A DNA stretch of 31,804 bases, taken from the NCBI GenBank assembly GCA_009773995.1, contig VSMY01000013.1, positions 1 to 31,804 of the forward strand, in the 5' to 3' direction. The DNA comes from Oscillibacter sp. GTDB taxonomy: Bacteria > Bacillota > Clostridia > Oscillospirales > Oscillospiraceae. Shown here piece by piece: positions 1 to 6,389 of this stretch. The translations under genes were made by a program, and so were the position numbers. Below the pieces are notes generated by a model that worked only from the letters and a program-made list of their open reading frames with translations, was not told the DNA's origin and searched no databases. The first letter of the stretch is position 1. Every line of letters begins with the position of its first letter.

Positions 1-594
1 CAGGCATCCATAGATGCCGGAAATCCCCCAGCATCTCACGCACCACCACCCCCAGGCGGCCCCCAGGTGGAAGCACACCAAGGTCCCGCCGTAGAAGCGG
101 AGCTTCCTCAGCTGCTCCGGCTCATGGCCGCAGAGGTATTCCGTGACCCCCTCGGTAAACTGCCGGAGGTTGTTGGTGGAGAAAATCGTGGCGCAGTTGT
201 ACCCTGCCGCCTGGGAATAGGCCACCCACTGCACCGCCGTGGCGAAGAACATGGGGTACAGGGCCAGAATGGGGTCCGTCTCCGCCGGAATCCGGGCCAG
301 CGCCAGGCAGGCCGCCAGGTCGATGCCAATAGCCCCCCACCGGAGGCGGCCCAGCTTCCCCGCCCGCCGGAGCAGTACGGCGAAAACAATCCCCGCAATG
401 TAGCACGCCGTGCCCCCCAGCCGGACCAGGGCGGGACCCCAGGTCCCGTCCAGGCCGGACACCACCAGATAGATGAGGTTGGAGGTCTCGGAGGAACCGA
501 AGGTCCCGCCCCGGATCAGCAGGGCGTAGACCCCGAAGAAGCCGCCCGCCGCCGCCATGGCGTGATGGGCGCGGGTCTCCTGCCGGGGGTCCAT
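1..594 (-). CDS. DUF1275 (YoaK) family membrane protein, 3' end beyond window
   Basis: Integral membrane protein of unknown function in the DUF1275/YoaK family. The 197 codons seen carry the family's glycine-rich first helix (GGFFGVYALLIRGG) followed by a SSETSNLIYL stretch in the place of the usual TGN motif, then alternating hydrophobic segments. The start is the ATG one base after the aspS stop (TAACATG), with GGAGG six bases upstream inside the aspS end, so the two genes are translationally coupled. Something odd lies at 49-53: in the current frame the last residues read W-G-W-W-C, while adding one G to that run of five gives G-A-A-W-G-V-V-V-R-E-M-L-G followed by F-R-H-L-W-M-P, which fits the family's last helix much better. 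A single-base frameshift (real or sequencing) is likely there. Family assignment is by motif recognition; no substrate can be inferred. Confidence 0.75.
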   Translation of the reverse strand, partial: MDPRQETRAHHAMAAAGGFFGVYALLIRGGTFGSSETSNLIYLVVSGLDGTWGPALVRLGGTACYIAGIVFAVLLRRAGKLGRLRWGAIGIDLAACLALARIPAETDPILALYPMFFATAVQWVAYSQAAGYNCATIFSTNNLRQFTEGVTEYLCGHEPEQLRKLRFYGGTLVCFHLGAAWGWWCVRCWGISGIYGCL

Positions 595-595
595 G

Positions 596-2371
596 TTATT
601 CCTCCGGCTTCACCAGCGCGATGTGCAGCTCGTCCAGCTGCTTCCGGGTCACCTCGCTGGGGGCGCTCATCATCACATCCATGGCGTTTTTGTTCATGGG
701 GAAGGGGATGATCTCCCGGATGGAGTCCTCTCCCGCCAGCAGCATGACCATCCGGTCGATGCCGGGGGCGATGCCCGCGTGGGGCGGCGCGCCGTAGGTA
801 AAGGCGTTGTACATGGCGGGGAACTTGGCCTTGACGTCCTCCTCCCCCAGGCGGACCATCTCGAAGGCCTTTACCATAATCTCCGGGTCGTGGTTCCGCA
901 CCGCGCCGGAGGAGAGCTCTACGCCGTTGCACACCAGGTCGTACTGGTCCGCCGTGATGCTGAGGGGGTCGATCTCGCCCCGCTCGGCCTTCAGCAGCAC
1001 CTCCAGCCCGCCGGAGGGCATGGAGAAGGGATTGTGGCAGAACTCCAGCTCACCGGACTCCTCACCAATCTCGTACATGGGGAAGTCCACGATCCAGCAG
1101 AAGGCGTACTGCTCGCGGTCCATGTGGCCGGGCACCGCCGCGCCCAGGGTCTTCACCAGCACGCCGGCGGTCTTCTGGGCGGCCCCCAGCTTCCCGGCGG
1201 AGAGGGCCACGAAGTCATTGGGCTTTAGGCCCAGGGCGGAGACCACCGCGTCCTTGATGGGCTGGACAAATTTCGCGATGCCGCCCACGATCTCCCCGTT
1301 CTCGTCCAGGCGGAACCAGTAGGGCTTCCCGCCGGAAACCACCTCCACCTCCGCCAGGGTCTTGTCGATGAACTTCCGGGTCTCGTGGAAACCGCCGACC
1401 ACCACGGCCTTGACCACGTTCCCCTCAAAGGGGCCGAAGCCGCAGCCCGCCAGAACGTCCGTCGCGTCCTGAACCGTCAGGTCGATGCGCAGGTCCGGCT
1501 TGTCGGTGCCGTATTTCTCCATGGCCTCCGTATAGGGAACCCGCAGGAAGGGCGCGGCGCTGGCCCGGTTGTACTTGCCGTACTGGGCGAAGATGGGGGG
1601 CAGCACGTCCTCGATGACGGCGAAGACATCCTCCTGGGTGGCGAAGGCCATCTCCATGTCCAGCTGGTAGAACTCGCCGGGGGAGCGGTCGGCCCTGGCG
1701 TCCTCGTCCCGGAAGCAGGGGGCGATTTGGAAGTAGCGGTCAAAGCCGGAGGTCATCAGCAGCTGCTTGAACTGCTGGGGGGCCTGGGGCAGGGCGTAGA
1801 ACTTTCCGGGGTGGTTCCGGGCGGGGACCAGGTAGTCCCGGGCCCCCTCCGGGGAGGAGGCGGTCAAAATCGGCGTGGTGATTTCCAAAAAACCGTGGTC
1901 CGTCATGGCCTTGCGGATGGCGGAGACCACCTGACACCGGAGGACGATGTTGTTTTTCACCTCCGGGTTCCGGAGGTCCAGGTAGCGGTACTTGAGGCGC
2001 TGGGCCTCGTCGGCCTGACGGCTGCGGCCTATTTGGAAGGGAAGCTCGTTGTGGCGGCAGCGGCCCAAGACCTCCAGCTTCGTGGGGACGATTTCAATCT
2101 CGCCGGTGGGGAGCTTGGGATTCTTGCTGGCCCGCTCCCGGACAGTCCCCTCCACGGAGATGGTGGACTCCTTGTTGACGGCCTTGAACTGGGCCACCAT
2201 CTCCGGGGTCTCCGCCACGATCTGCGTGGTGCCGTAGAAGTCCCGGAGGATGATGAAGGCCAGCTCGGAGCCGACCTCCCGGATGTTCTCCATCCACCCG
2301 GAGAGTTTTACCTCCTTACCGGCGTCGGTAAGACGAAGGTCCCCACAGGTGTGGGTGCGGTTTTGTGTCAT
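596..2371 (-). CDS. aspS: Aspartyl-tRNA synthetase
   Basis: Class II aminoacyl-tRNA synthetase that charges tRNA-Asp in the cytoplasm. 591 residues, the normal bacterial length. An N-terminal OB-fold anticodon-binding domain (about residues 1-105, with GWMENIREVG) is followed by the catalytic core with motif 2 (FRDEDARADRSPGEFYQLD), the bacterial GAD insertion (about 290-410) and motif 3 (GIAPGIDRMVMLLAGEDSIR). Motif 2 is of the RADRSPGEFYQLD subtype, rather than the RADRQPEFTQID form common in Firmicutes; similar forms are known in alphaproteobacteria, so lateral origin or a non-discriminating enzyme is possible but unproven. The ATG is preceded by AGAGGAA at a suitable distance. Upstream lies an AT-rich leader and then repeat A; no T-box motif is visible. 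The DUF1275 gene follows after one base. Confidence 0.97.
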   Translation of the reverse strand: MTQNRTHTCGDLRLTDAGKEVKLSGWMENIREVGSELAFIILRDFYGTTQIVAETPEMVAQFKAVNKESTISVEGTVRERASKNPKLPTGEIEIVPTKLEVLGRCRHNELPFQIGRSRQADEAQRLKYRYLDLRNPEVKNNIVLRCQVVSAIRKAMTDHGFLEITTPILTASSPEGARDYLVPARNHPGKFYALPQAPQQFKQLLMTSGFDRYFQIAPCFRDEDARADRSPGEFYQLDMEMAFATQEDVFAVIEDVLPPIFAQYGKYNRASAAPFLRVPYTEAMEKYGTDKPDLRIDLTVQDATDVLAGCGFGPFEGNVVKAVVVGGFHETRKFIDKTLAEVEVVSGGKPYWFRLDENGEIVGGIAKFVQPIKDAVVSALGLKPNDFVALSAGKLGAAQKTAGVLVKTLGAAVPGHMDREQYAFCWIVDFPMYEIGEESGELEFCHNPFSMPSGGLEVLLKAERGEIDPLSITADQYDLVCNGVELSSGAVRNHDPEIMVKAFEMVRLGEEDVKAKFPAMYNAFTYGAPPHAGIAPGIDRMVMLLAGEDSIREIIPFPMNKNAMDVMMSAPSEVTRKQLDELHIALVKPEE

Positions 2372-2410
2372 GGTGGTTCCTCTTTTCTATTACAAAATGG
2401 AATATATTTT

Positions 2411-2439
2411 ATATTAATTACAAATTGTACTTGCGCTAA
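2411..2439 (-). promoter_or_regulatory. Possible aspS promoter whose -35 lies in repeat A
   Basis: On the minus strand TTAGCG (2439-2434) and TAATAT (2416-2411) are separated by 17 bases, about 40 bases upstream of aspS. The -35 hexamer would fall on the outer edge of repeat A. The match to consensus is modest and the surrounding 2,372-2,433 stretch is so AT-rich that other -10 choices exist. Confidence 0.35.
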
Positions 2440-2660
2440 CGCGCGGGGTGGATTGGCAGTCAGCGATGGCTGGGCAATGCACCCCCCATTCTCTCTTTTG
2501 CGAAAAGAGAGAATGCGCCGTGCACGGTGGAAGAGAGAAAACGAGGGGCGCGGAAGAGCTGCTGAGTGTTTGACACGCATGTCTCCAGTCCGCGGCGTGG
2601 TGCGGGCGGGGGCTTTGGCGGTTGTCGAATGGACTTCCTCCTCTTTCCGCTGCCGCTAAC
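2434..2660 (+). repeat. Dispersed intergenic repeat, copy A (227 bp)
   Basis: First of three related copies (also 3230-3496 inverted, and 10027-10253). Shared landmarks are GCGATGGCTGG, a run of CCCCCCAT, a hairpin at 2488-2514 (arms ATTCTCTCTTTT and AAAAGAGAGAAT, 3-base loop), the palindrome CCGTGCACGG, GTCTCCAGTCCGCGGCGTGG and the terminal CGCTGCCGCT. The same heptamer CGCTAAC sits at both edges (2434-2440 and 2654-2660). The left edge carries a small hairpin, TGCGC-TAAC-GCGCG. It contains no plausible protein and reads neither as a T-box nor as a known riboswitch. The stop codon of the HTH gene falls inside its right edge. Probably a structured non-autonomous mobile repeat. Confidence 0.85.
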
Positions 2661-2877
2661 TTTCCTTAAACGGCAGAGGCTCCCAGCCTGCCAGCTGGTC
2701 CAGGGTTACCCCGAAGTACTTCGCTAGTGTGCAGAGCGTGGAAAGCGTTGGTTCACGTTCTCCTGTCTCATAACGCCGATAGGTGCTATAGGAAACGCCG
2801 CAATGTACGGCCACTACTTCCTGACTTTCATGACGGTTTTTCCGGCATGCTTTTAGGGTTTCGGGAAAATTTTTCAT
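2656..2877 (-). CDS. Small XRE-family helix-turn-helix regulator
   Basis: A 73-residue protein that is essentially one HTH domain of the phage repressor (XRE/Cro-CI) class. Residues 7-62 show the fold's typical pattern: SQEVVAVHCGVSYSTYRRYE for helices 2-3, then GEREPTLSTLCTLAKYFGVTLDQL. The ATG has GGAG six bases upstream. It is divergent from the 84-residue gene, and the 86 bases between them contain an 18-base-arm inverted repeat over the promoters, so it most likely represses both itself and its neighbour. There is no room for a separate effector domain; a signal, if any, would act on oligomerisation or on the partner protein. The base composition is lower in GC than the flanking synthetase genes. 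Confidence 0.85.
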   Translation of the reverse strand: MKNFPETLKACRKNRHESQEVVAVHCGVSYSTYRRYETGEREPTLSTLCTLAKYFGVTLDQLAGWEPLPFKES

Positions 2878-2894
2878 AATTTCTCCATTCTTTC

Positions 2895-2943
2895 TTGACA
2901 GCTCAACTTTGAACGATTATACTAGAATCATTCAAAATTGAGC
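2895..2943 (+). promoter_or_regulatory. Consensus promoter embedded in a 43-bp palindromic operator
   Basis: TTGACA (2895-2900), 17 bases, TATACT (2918-2923): a near-perfect sigma-A promoter for the plus-strand gene at 2964. From 2901 to 2943 lies an inverted repeat with 18-base arms (GCTCAACTTTGAACGATT and its near complement, 16 of 18 matching) and a 7-base spacer. On the minus strand a TATAAT (2921-2916) overlaps the same site and would serve the HTH gene, though no good -35 is seen for it. Binding of a repressor dimer pair here would block both promoters. Confidence 0.85.
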
Positions 2944-2963
2944 GTTTAAAAGAGGGCGATTTT

Positions 2964-3218
2964 ATGCAGAGCTTCGTTGATGCACTTTACCACCATGCAC
3001 AAGAATGTCTTGTTTCGCGCTACCTTCAGACAACGGAATACCGGCGGGCGGTCTTTGGCATAGAAGAGGGCTGGGAGGCGTTCCGGTCGACTTTAACAGC
3101 GGAGCAGGGAGAGCGGCTAAACGCACTGTTGGCCCAGAAGCAGGAAGTCACGCGTTTAGAGGACAAGGCGTCCTTTTGCTGTGCTCTATCCATGGGCATT
3201 GCCCTTGGCCGATTGTAA
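2964..3218 (+). CDS. Small uncharacterised protein controlled by the adjacent HTH regulator
   Basis: 84 residues, soluble, no signal peptide or membrane segment. It looks all-helical, with two conserved-looking blocks: an N-terminal helix pair rich in aromatic residues, and a C-terminal LLAQKQEVTRLEDKASFCCALSMGI helix pair. The pattern recalls small clostridial proteins of the DUF6809 kind, but I do not recognise it with confidence. The ATG has AGAGGG seven bases upstream and follows the strongest consensus promoter in the window, held under a large palindromic operator. That arrangement (strong promoter, tight operator, divergent repressor) resembles toxin, immunity or phage-type lysogeny modules. 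It ends just before repeat B. Function unknown. Confidence 0.7.
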   Translation: MQSFVDALYHHAQECLVSRYLQTTEYRRAVFGIEEGWEAFRSTLTAEQGERLNALLAQKQEVTRLEDKASFCCALSMGIALGRL

Positions 3219-3229
3219 GAGAGCGCCGG

Positions 3230-3496
3230 GCCAGCGGCAGCGAAAAGAGGAGAGAGTCGATTCGACAACCTCCAAAACCCCCGCCCGCACCACGCCGCGG
3301 ACTGGAGACTTGCGTAAAAATCGGAAACAGTTCTTGCGCGTCTCTCGTCCCTCGTCCCCCCGCAGGGGCGATACTTCTTTTTCTCTTTTGGACCGTGCAC
3401 GGCCCGTTTTCTCGTTTTCTTCTGGAAGGAAAAGAGAAAATGGGGGGTGCAATGCACCAGCCATCGCTGACTGCCAATCCGCCCCGCCCGCCAGGG
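3230..3496 (-). repeat. Dispersed intergenic repeat, copy B (267 bp, inverted relative to A and C)
   Basis: Read on the minus strand this matches copy A through GATTGGCAGTCAGCGATGG, the CCCCCCAT run, CCGTGCACGG, GTCTCCAGTCCGCGGCGTGG, GTGCGGGCGGGGG and CGCTGCCGCT. The central hairpin is kept but with different bases (forward arms TTTTCTC at 3407-3413 and GAGAAAA at 3434-3440). The left-edge hairpin changes from CGCGC/GCGCG in copy C to CGCCC/GGGCG here, a compensatory pair of changes. Both edges carry CTGGC. It lies 15 bases from the hisS stop codon. Extra length relative to A is in the middle. Confidence 0.85.
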
Positions 3497-3511
3497 CGAG
3501 AAAAATCCCCG

Positions 3512-4867
3512 TCATCCCCGGATGACAAACCCCCGATTCCGGGCGTCCAGCCCCGCCTTGATGCGGTAAATCGTCGCCTTGGGGTCCAGCTTCGTCTGCT
3601 CCCCCGTGGCCATGTCCTTGCAGGCCGCCACCCCGGCGGAAATCTCATCCTCGCCGAGGAAAATGACGTAGGGAATCCCCAGCTTATCGGCATAGGAGAT
3701 CTTCTGCTTGAACTTCTTCTCCTCACAGTGGAGCTGCGCCCGGACGCCATTGTCCCGCAGCTCCGTGGCCAGGGCGATGGCGGCGCTGAGGTCCTCCGTC
3801 ATGGGGAGGATCAGCACGTCCGCCGGGGCCGTGTTCAGCTCCGGATTCAGCATGCCCTGCTCCCCCAGGACGTAAAACAGACGGGTCAAACCGATGGAAA
3901 TACCGACTCCAGGGAGTTGTTTATCGGTATAATATTCCGCCAAGTTATCATACCGTCCGCCGGAGCACACGGATCCAATCTCCGGGTGGTCCAGGAGGAC
4001 CGTCTCATACACCGTCCCGGTGTAGTAGTCCAGCCCCCGGGCGATGGTCAAATCCACGGCGAAGTTCTCCGCCGGAACGCCGAAGGCCCCCAGGTGCTTT
4101 ACCACGGTTTTCAGCTCGTCGAGCCCGCAGTCAAAGACCTCGTTCCGGCCCCGGCGGGCTTCCAGGGCGGAGAGGACCTCGTCCGTGCCGCCGGCGATGG
4201 AAATGAAATCAAGGATTTCCTTGGCGGCCTCCGGGCTGACGGCGAAGTCCTCCGTGAGGATGGCCTGGACCTTCTCCGGGCCGATTTTCTCCAGCTTGTC
4301 CACGGTGCGCATGACGTCCCCGGCCTTGTCGCTGAGGCCCAGGGAGGCGTAAAAGCCGTTTAAAATCTTCCGGTTGTTCACCCGGATGCGGAAGCGCTTC
4401 AGCCCCAGGGCGGAGAAGGTCCGGTAGATGATGGCGGGAATCTCCGCCTCGTTGAGGATGGACAGCTTCCCGTCGCCAATCACGTCGATGTCTGCCTGGT
4501 AGAACTCCCGGAAGCGGCCCCGCTGGGCTCGCTCCCCCCGGTAGACCTTGCCGATCTGGAAGCGGCGGAAGGGGAAGGTGAGGTCGTTGTAGTGCAGGGC
4601 CACGTACTTGGCCAGGGGGACCGTCAGGTCGAAGCGGAGGGAGAGGTCCGCGTCTCCCTTCTGGAAGCGGTAAATCTGCTTCTCCGTCTCGCCGCCTCCT
4701 TTGGCCAGCAGCACCTCGCTGGACTCGATGACCGGGGTATCCAGAGGGGTGAAGCCATAGAGGCTGTAGGTCTCCCGGAGAATCTCCATAATGCGCTCCA
4801 TCTGCCTCTGGGGGGCGGGGAGGAGCTCCATGAAGCCCGAGAGGGTACGGGGGGTTTGTTTTGCCAT
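3512..4867 (-). CDS. hisS: Histidyl-tRNA synthetase
   Basis: Class II synthetase that charges tRNA-His. 451 residues from the ATG at 4867, which has AAGGAG eight bases upstream. Motif 1 region begins near residue 20; motif 2 reads YRGERAQRGRFREFYQAD, the RGRFREFYQxDIDVIG subtype rather than the common RPQKGRYRQFHQ form; the histidine-specific RGLDYYTGTVYE and the glycine-rich motif 3 (GVGISIGLTRLF) are intact. The C-terminal 90 residues form the usual anticodon-binding alpha/beta domain. A long open frame continues upstream of the ATG through the leader to 5485, but that part has the composition of noncoding DNA. The 265-base leader contains several hairpins, one of them terminator-like, and may attenuate the gene. 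Confidence 0.97.
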   Translation of the reverse strand: MAKQTPRTLSGFMELLPAPQRQMERIMEILRETYSLYGFTPLDTPVIESSEVLLAKGGGETEKQIYRFQKGDADLSLRFDLTVPLAKYVALHYNDLTFPFRRFQIGKVYRGERAQRGRFREFYQADIDVIGDGKLSILNEAEIPAIIYRTFSALGLKRFRIRVNNRKILNGFYASLGLSDKAGDVMRTVDKLEKIGPEKVQAILTEDFAVSPEAAKEILDFISIAGGTDEVLSALEARRGRNEVFDCGLDELKTVVKHLGAFGVPAENFAVDLTIARGLDYYTGTVYETVLLDHPEIGSVCSGGRYDNLAEYYTDKQLPGVGISIGLTRLFYVLGEQGMLNPELNTAPADVLILPMTEDLSAAIALATELRDNGVRAQLHCEEKKFKQKISYADKLGIPYVIFLGEDEISAGVAACKDMATGEQTKLDPKATIYRIKAGLDARNRGFVIRG

Positions 4868-4912
4868 AACGCTGCTCCTTTTCTCTCTTGTCGATCGGCG
4901 GCGGCGCCGCCG

Positions 4913-4957
4913 AAAAAGAGCGCCGTCCTCCCAAACCGTCTTGGGACGAGAGCGCTC
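4913..4957 (-). terminator. Terminator-like hairpin in the hisS leader
   Basis: Read leftward, GAGCGC (4957-4952) pairs with GCGCTC (4923-4918) around an inner imperfect stem (CGTCCCAA with TTGGGAGGACG), followed by five T. It sits about 45 bases before the hisS ATG. It could end the upstream mgsA-like transcript or act as an attenuator. Upstream, CGCCCAAA and TTTGGGCG (in 4960-5005) form a competing-looking stem. The T-box antiterminator consensus is absent. Confidence 0.6.
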
Positions 4958-5106
4958 ATCATCCGCCCAAATATCCAGGATTTGGGAACTCCATTTTTGG
5001 GCGCAATAAAGAGGACCTAAAAATTTTCCGAAACCTGCAGGCCCGGTCGCCGTCGCTCCGGTCGGGTTTATCGCCGGACTGCCAGAGCGAGATAAAGCTC
5101 TTTTTG

Positions 5107-5134
5107 GATACTTTTTCTCTCGAGAAAAAGTATC
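5107..5134. repeat. Perfect palindrome at the 3' end of the mgsA-like gene
   Basis: Arms GATACTTTTTCTC and GAGAAAAAGTATC (13 bases each, 2-base spacer), overlapping the last bases of the stop codon of the upstream gene. There is no T-run on either side, so it is not a standard intrinsic terminator. The rest of 4,958-5,106 holds further small inverted repeats and no gene. Confidence 0.7.
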
Positions 5135-5549
5135 AGGCGAGGGGCCGGGAGGTGGAGGGATTGACGATGAGGCGCCAGTCCAAATCGCCTCGGGCCAGGC
5201 CCAGGACCAGCATCTCCGCCGTGGCGATGTTGCTGGCGAAGGGGACCCGGTTCTGGTCGCAGAGGCGGGAGATGTAGGAAATATCCTGGGCCCGCTCCTC
5301 GTTGGCGGGGTCGTTGAAGAAGAGCACCAGGTCGAACTCGTTGTAGGAGATGCGGGCCCCGATCTGCTGGCTGCCGCCGTGGGCGTAGGTGAGGAAGCAG
5401 TGGACATCCAGGCCTGTGGCGTCCGCGACCATGTGGCCGGTGGTGTTGGTGGCATAGAGCTGGTGCCGGGCCAGGATGCCGGCATAAGCGGTGCAGAATT
5501 GGACCATCAGCTCCTTTTTGTTGTCATGGGCCATTAGGGCGATGTTCAT
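5133..5549 (-). CDS. mgsA: Methylglyoxal-synthase family protein with altered active site
   Basis: 138 residues with the MGS fold: MNIALMAHDNKK at the start, YATNTTG, FDLVLFFNDP, NIATAEML and the ending GLARGDLDWR. Methylglyoxal synthase makes methylglyoxal from dihydroxyacetone phosphate and inorganic phosphate. Compared with the E. coli enzyme, His19, Asp20, Lys23, Asp91 and Asp101 have counterparts, but the catalytic Asp71 of GGDQQ is Ser (GGSQQ, confirmed in the DNA as AGC), the SGP phosphate loop is TYA, and the His98 region is ERAQD. The canonical reaction is therefore doubtful. AAGGAG precedes the ATG by six bases. It follows the MinD-like gene, an arrangement reminiscent of the clostridial minCDE-rodA-mgsA order. 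The gene symbol denotes family, not proven activity. Confidence 0.8.
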   Translation of the reverse strand: MNIALMAHDNKKELMVQFCTAYAGILARHQLYATNTTGHMVADATGLDVHCFLTYAHGGSQQIGARISYNEFDLVLFFNDPANEERAQDISYISRLCDQNRVPFASNIATAEMLVLGLARGDLDWRLIVNPSTSRPLA

Positions 5550-5599
5550 GTCATGCTCCTTTCTATATTCATGACCGGCGGGACCGCCGGTGAGCTGTC

Positions 5600-6346
5600 T
5601 TATCGAATGCGCAGCAGGGGGACCTTCTGCCCCTGGAGGCGCCCCGCAATGTTGCGGTAGGCCGCCGCCGCGCCCTGGCGGCTGCCCAGCAGCAGGGGCG
5701 TCCCCTTATTCAGGGAGAGGGGGAGGGCGTCGTCCTCCGGGATGACGCCGATGAGGGGCAGACCCGCCCGGTCGATGGCGTCGTCGATGGTGGCGTGCAT
5801 GCTGCGGAGCATTTTCTTCCGCACCCGGTTCACCGCCAGGTGCAGCCGCCCGGTGGGGAAGCGGTGAAGCTCCATCACCGTGTGCTGGGCGTCCCGGAGA
5901 GAGGACGCGTCCGCCGTGGCCACCACCACGCAGCGGTCCGCCGCGCAGGTGGCCAGCTGAAAGCCGCCGTCCAGCCCCGCCGGGGCGTCCAGGAAGCAGT
6001 AGTCGAAGCGCTGCCGGGCGGCGTCCAGCATGGCGGCCATCTGTTCCTCCGTCACCGGGCGGCCCCGGCTCCGGGTGGGGGCCGTCAGCAGGAAGAGGCC
6101 GGGAATGTCCGGGTGCTCCACCGCCGCCACGTCCAGGGAGCAGCGCTGCTGGGCCACGTCGGTGAAGTCCATAATGGCCTTATCCGTCAGCCCCAGGGCC
6201 AGATCCAGGTTCCGCAGGGCCACGTCGCAGTCCACGCACAGCACGGTCTTCCCCAGCTGGGCCAGGGCGGAGCCCACTCCGGCGGTAAAGGAGGTCTTGC
6301 CCGTGCCCCCCTTGCCGGAGACCACGGCGACACATTGGCCCGCCAT
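5600..6346 (-). CDS. MinD/ParA-type ATPase without the membrane-targeting tail
   Basis: 248-residue P-loop ATPase of the MinD subgroup. Residues 10-17 give the deviant Walker A (GKGGTGKT), then DCDVALRNLDLALG where MinD has DxDxGLRNLDLxxG, and FLDAPAG for Walker B/switch. MinD recruits MinC to the membrane to stop polar septation. Classical MinD ends in a basic amphipathic helix of 10-15 residues; here the protein stops at QKVPLLRIR right after the last domain helix, so stable membrane binding through that helix is unlikely. No minC or minE is in the window. GGGAGG precedes the ATG by eight bases. A perfect stem (ACCGGCGG/CCGCCGGT, 5575-5592) lies between it and mgsA. It may be a MinD relative with another partner. 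Confidence 0.8.
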   Translation of the reverse strand: MAGQCVAVVSGKGGTGKTSFTAGVGSALAQLGKTVLCVDCDVALRNLDLALGLTDKAIMDFTDVAQQRCSLDVAAVEHPDIPGLFLLTAPTRSRGRPVTEEQMAAMLDAARQRFDYCFLDAPAGLDGGFQLATCAADRCVVVATADASSLRDAQHTVMELHRFPTGRLHLAVNRVRKKMLRSMHATIDDAIDRAGLPLIGVIPEDDALPLSLNKGTPLLLGSRQGAAAAYRNIAGRLQGQKVPLLRIR

Positions 6347-6389
6347 GGAACGCGCCTCCCTTCAAAGCGATAAAGTTTCGCACCTTCTA

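Larger units (their letters stand above)
2434..3496. mobile_element. Candidate composite unit: repressor cassette between inverted repeats A and B
   Basis: Copies A and B of the dispersed repeat face each other and enclose 569 bases (2661-3229) holding exactly two divergent small genes and their shared operator. The stop codon of the HTH gene lies in the inner edge of A, and the stop of the 84-residue gene is 12 bases from the inner edge of B. The enclosed DNA is visibly less GC-rich than the flanking synthetase genes, and the 84-residue gene runs against the surrounding leftward genes. No transposase or recombinase is present, so if it moves it does so in trans. It could equally be an old regulatory gene pair around which repeats happened to insert. 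Confidence 0.35.

Noticed and set aside
2434..2660. Repeats A and C as T-box leaders of aspS and serS
   Set aside because: Copy B lies in the other orientation behind hisS, and the T-box antiterminator consensus and specifier features are absent.
3005..4363. Long plus-strand open frame spanning repeat B and hisS
   Set aside because: It crosses the stop of the 84-residue gene in another frame, the repeat and the antisense of hisS.
4868..5485. N-terminal extension of hisS by about 200 codons
   Set aside because: The extension crosses the mgsA-like gene in another frame and the leader stems, and the ATG at 4867 has a good ribosome binding site and matches the family's start.
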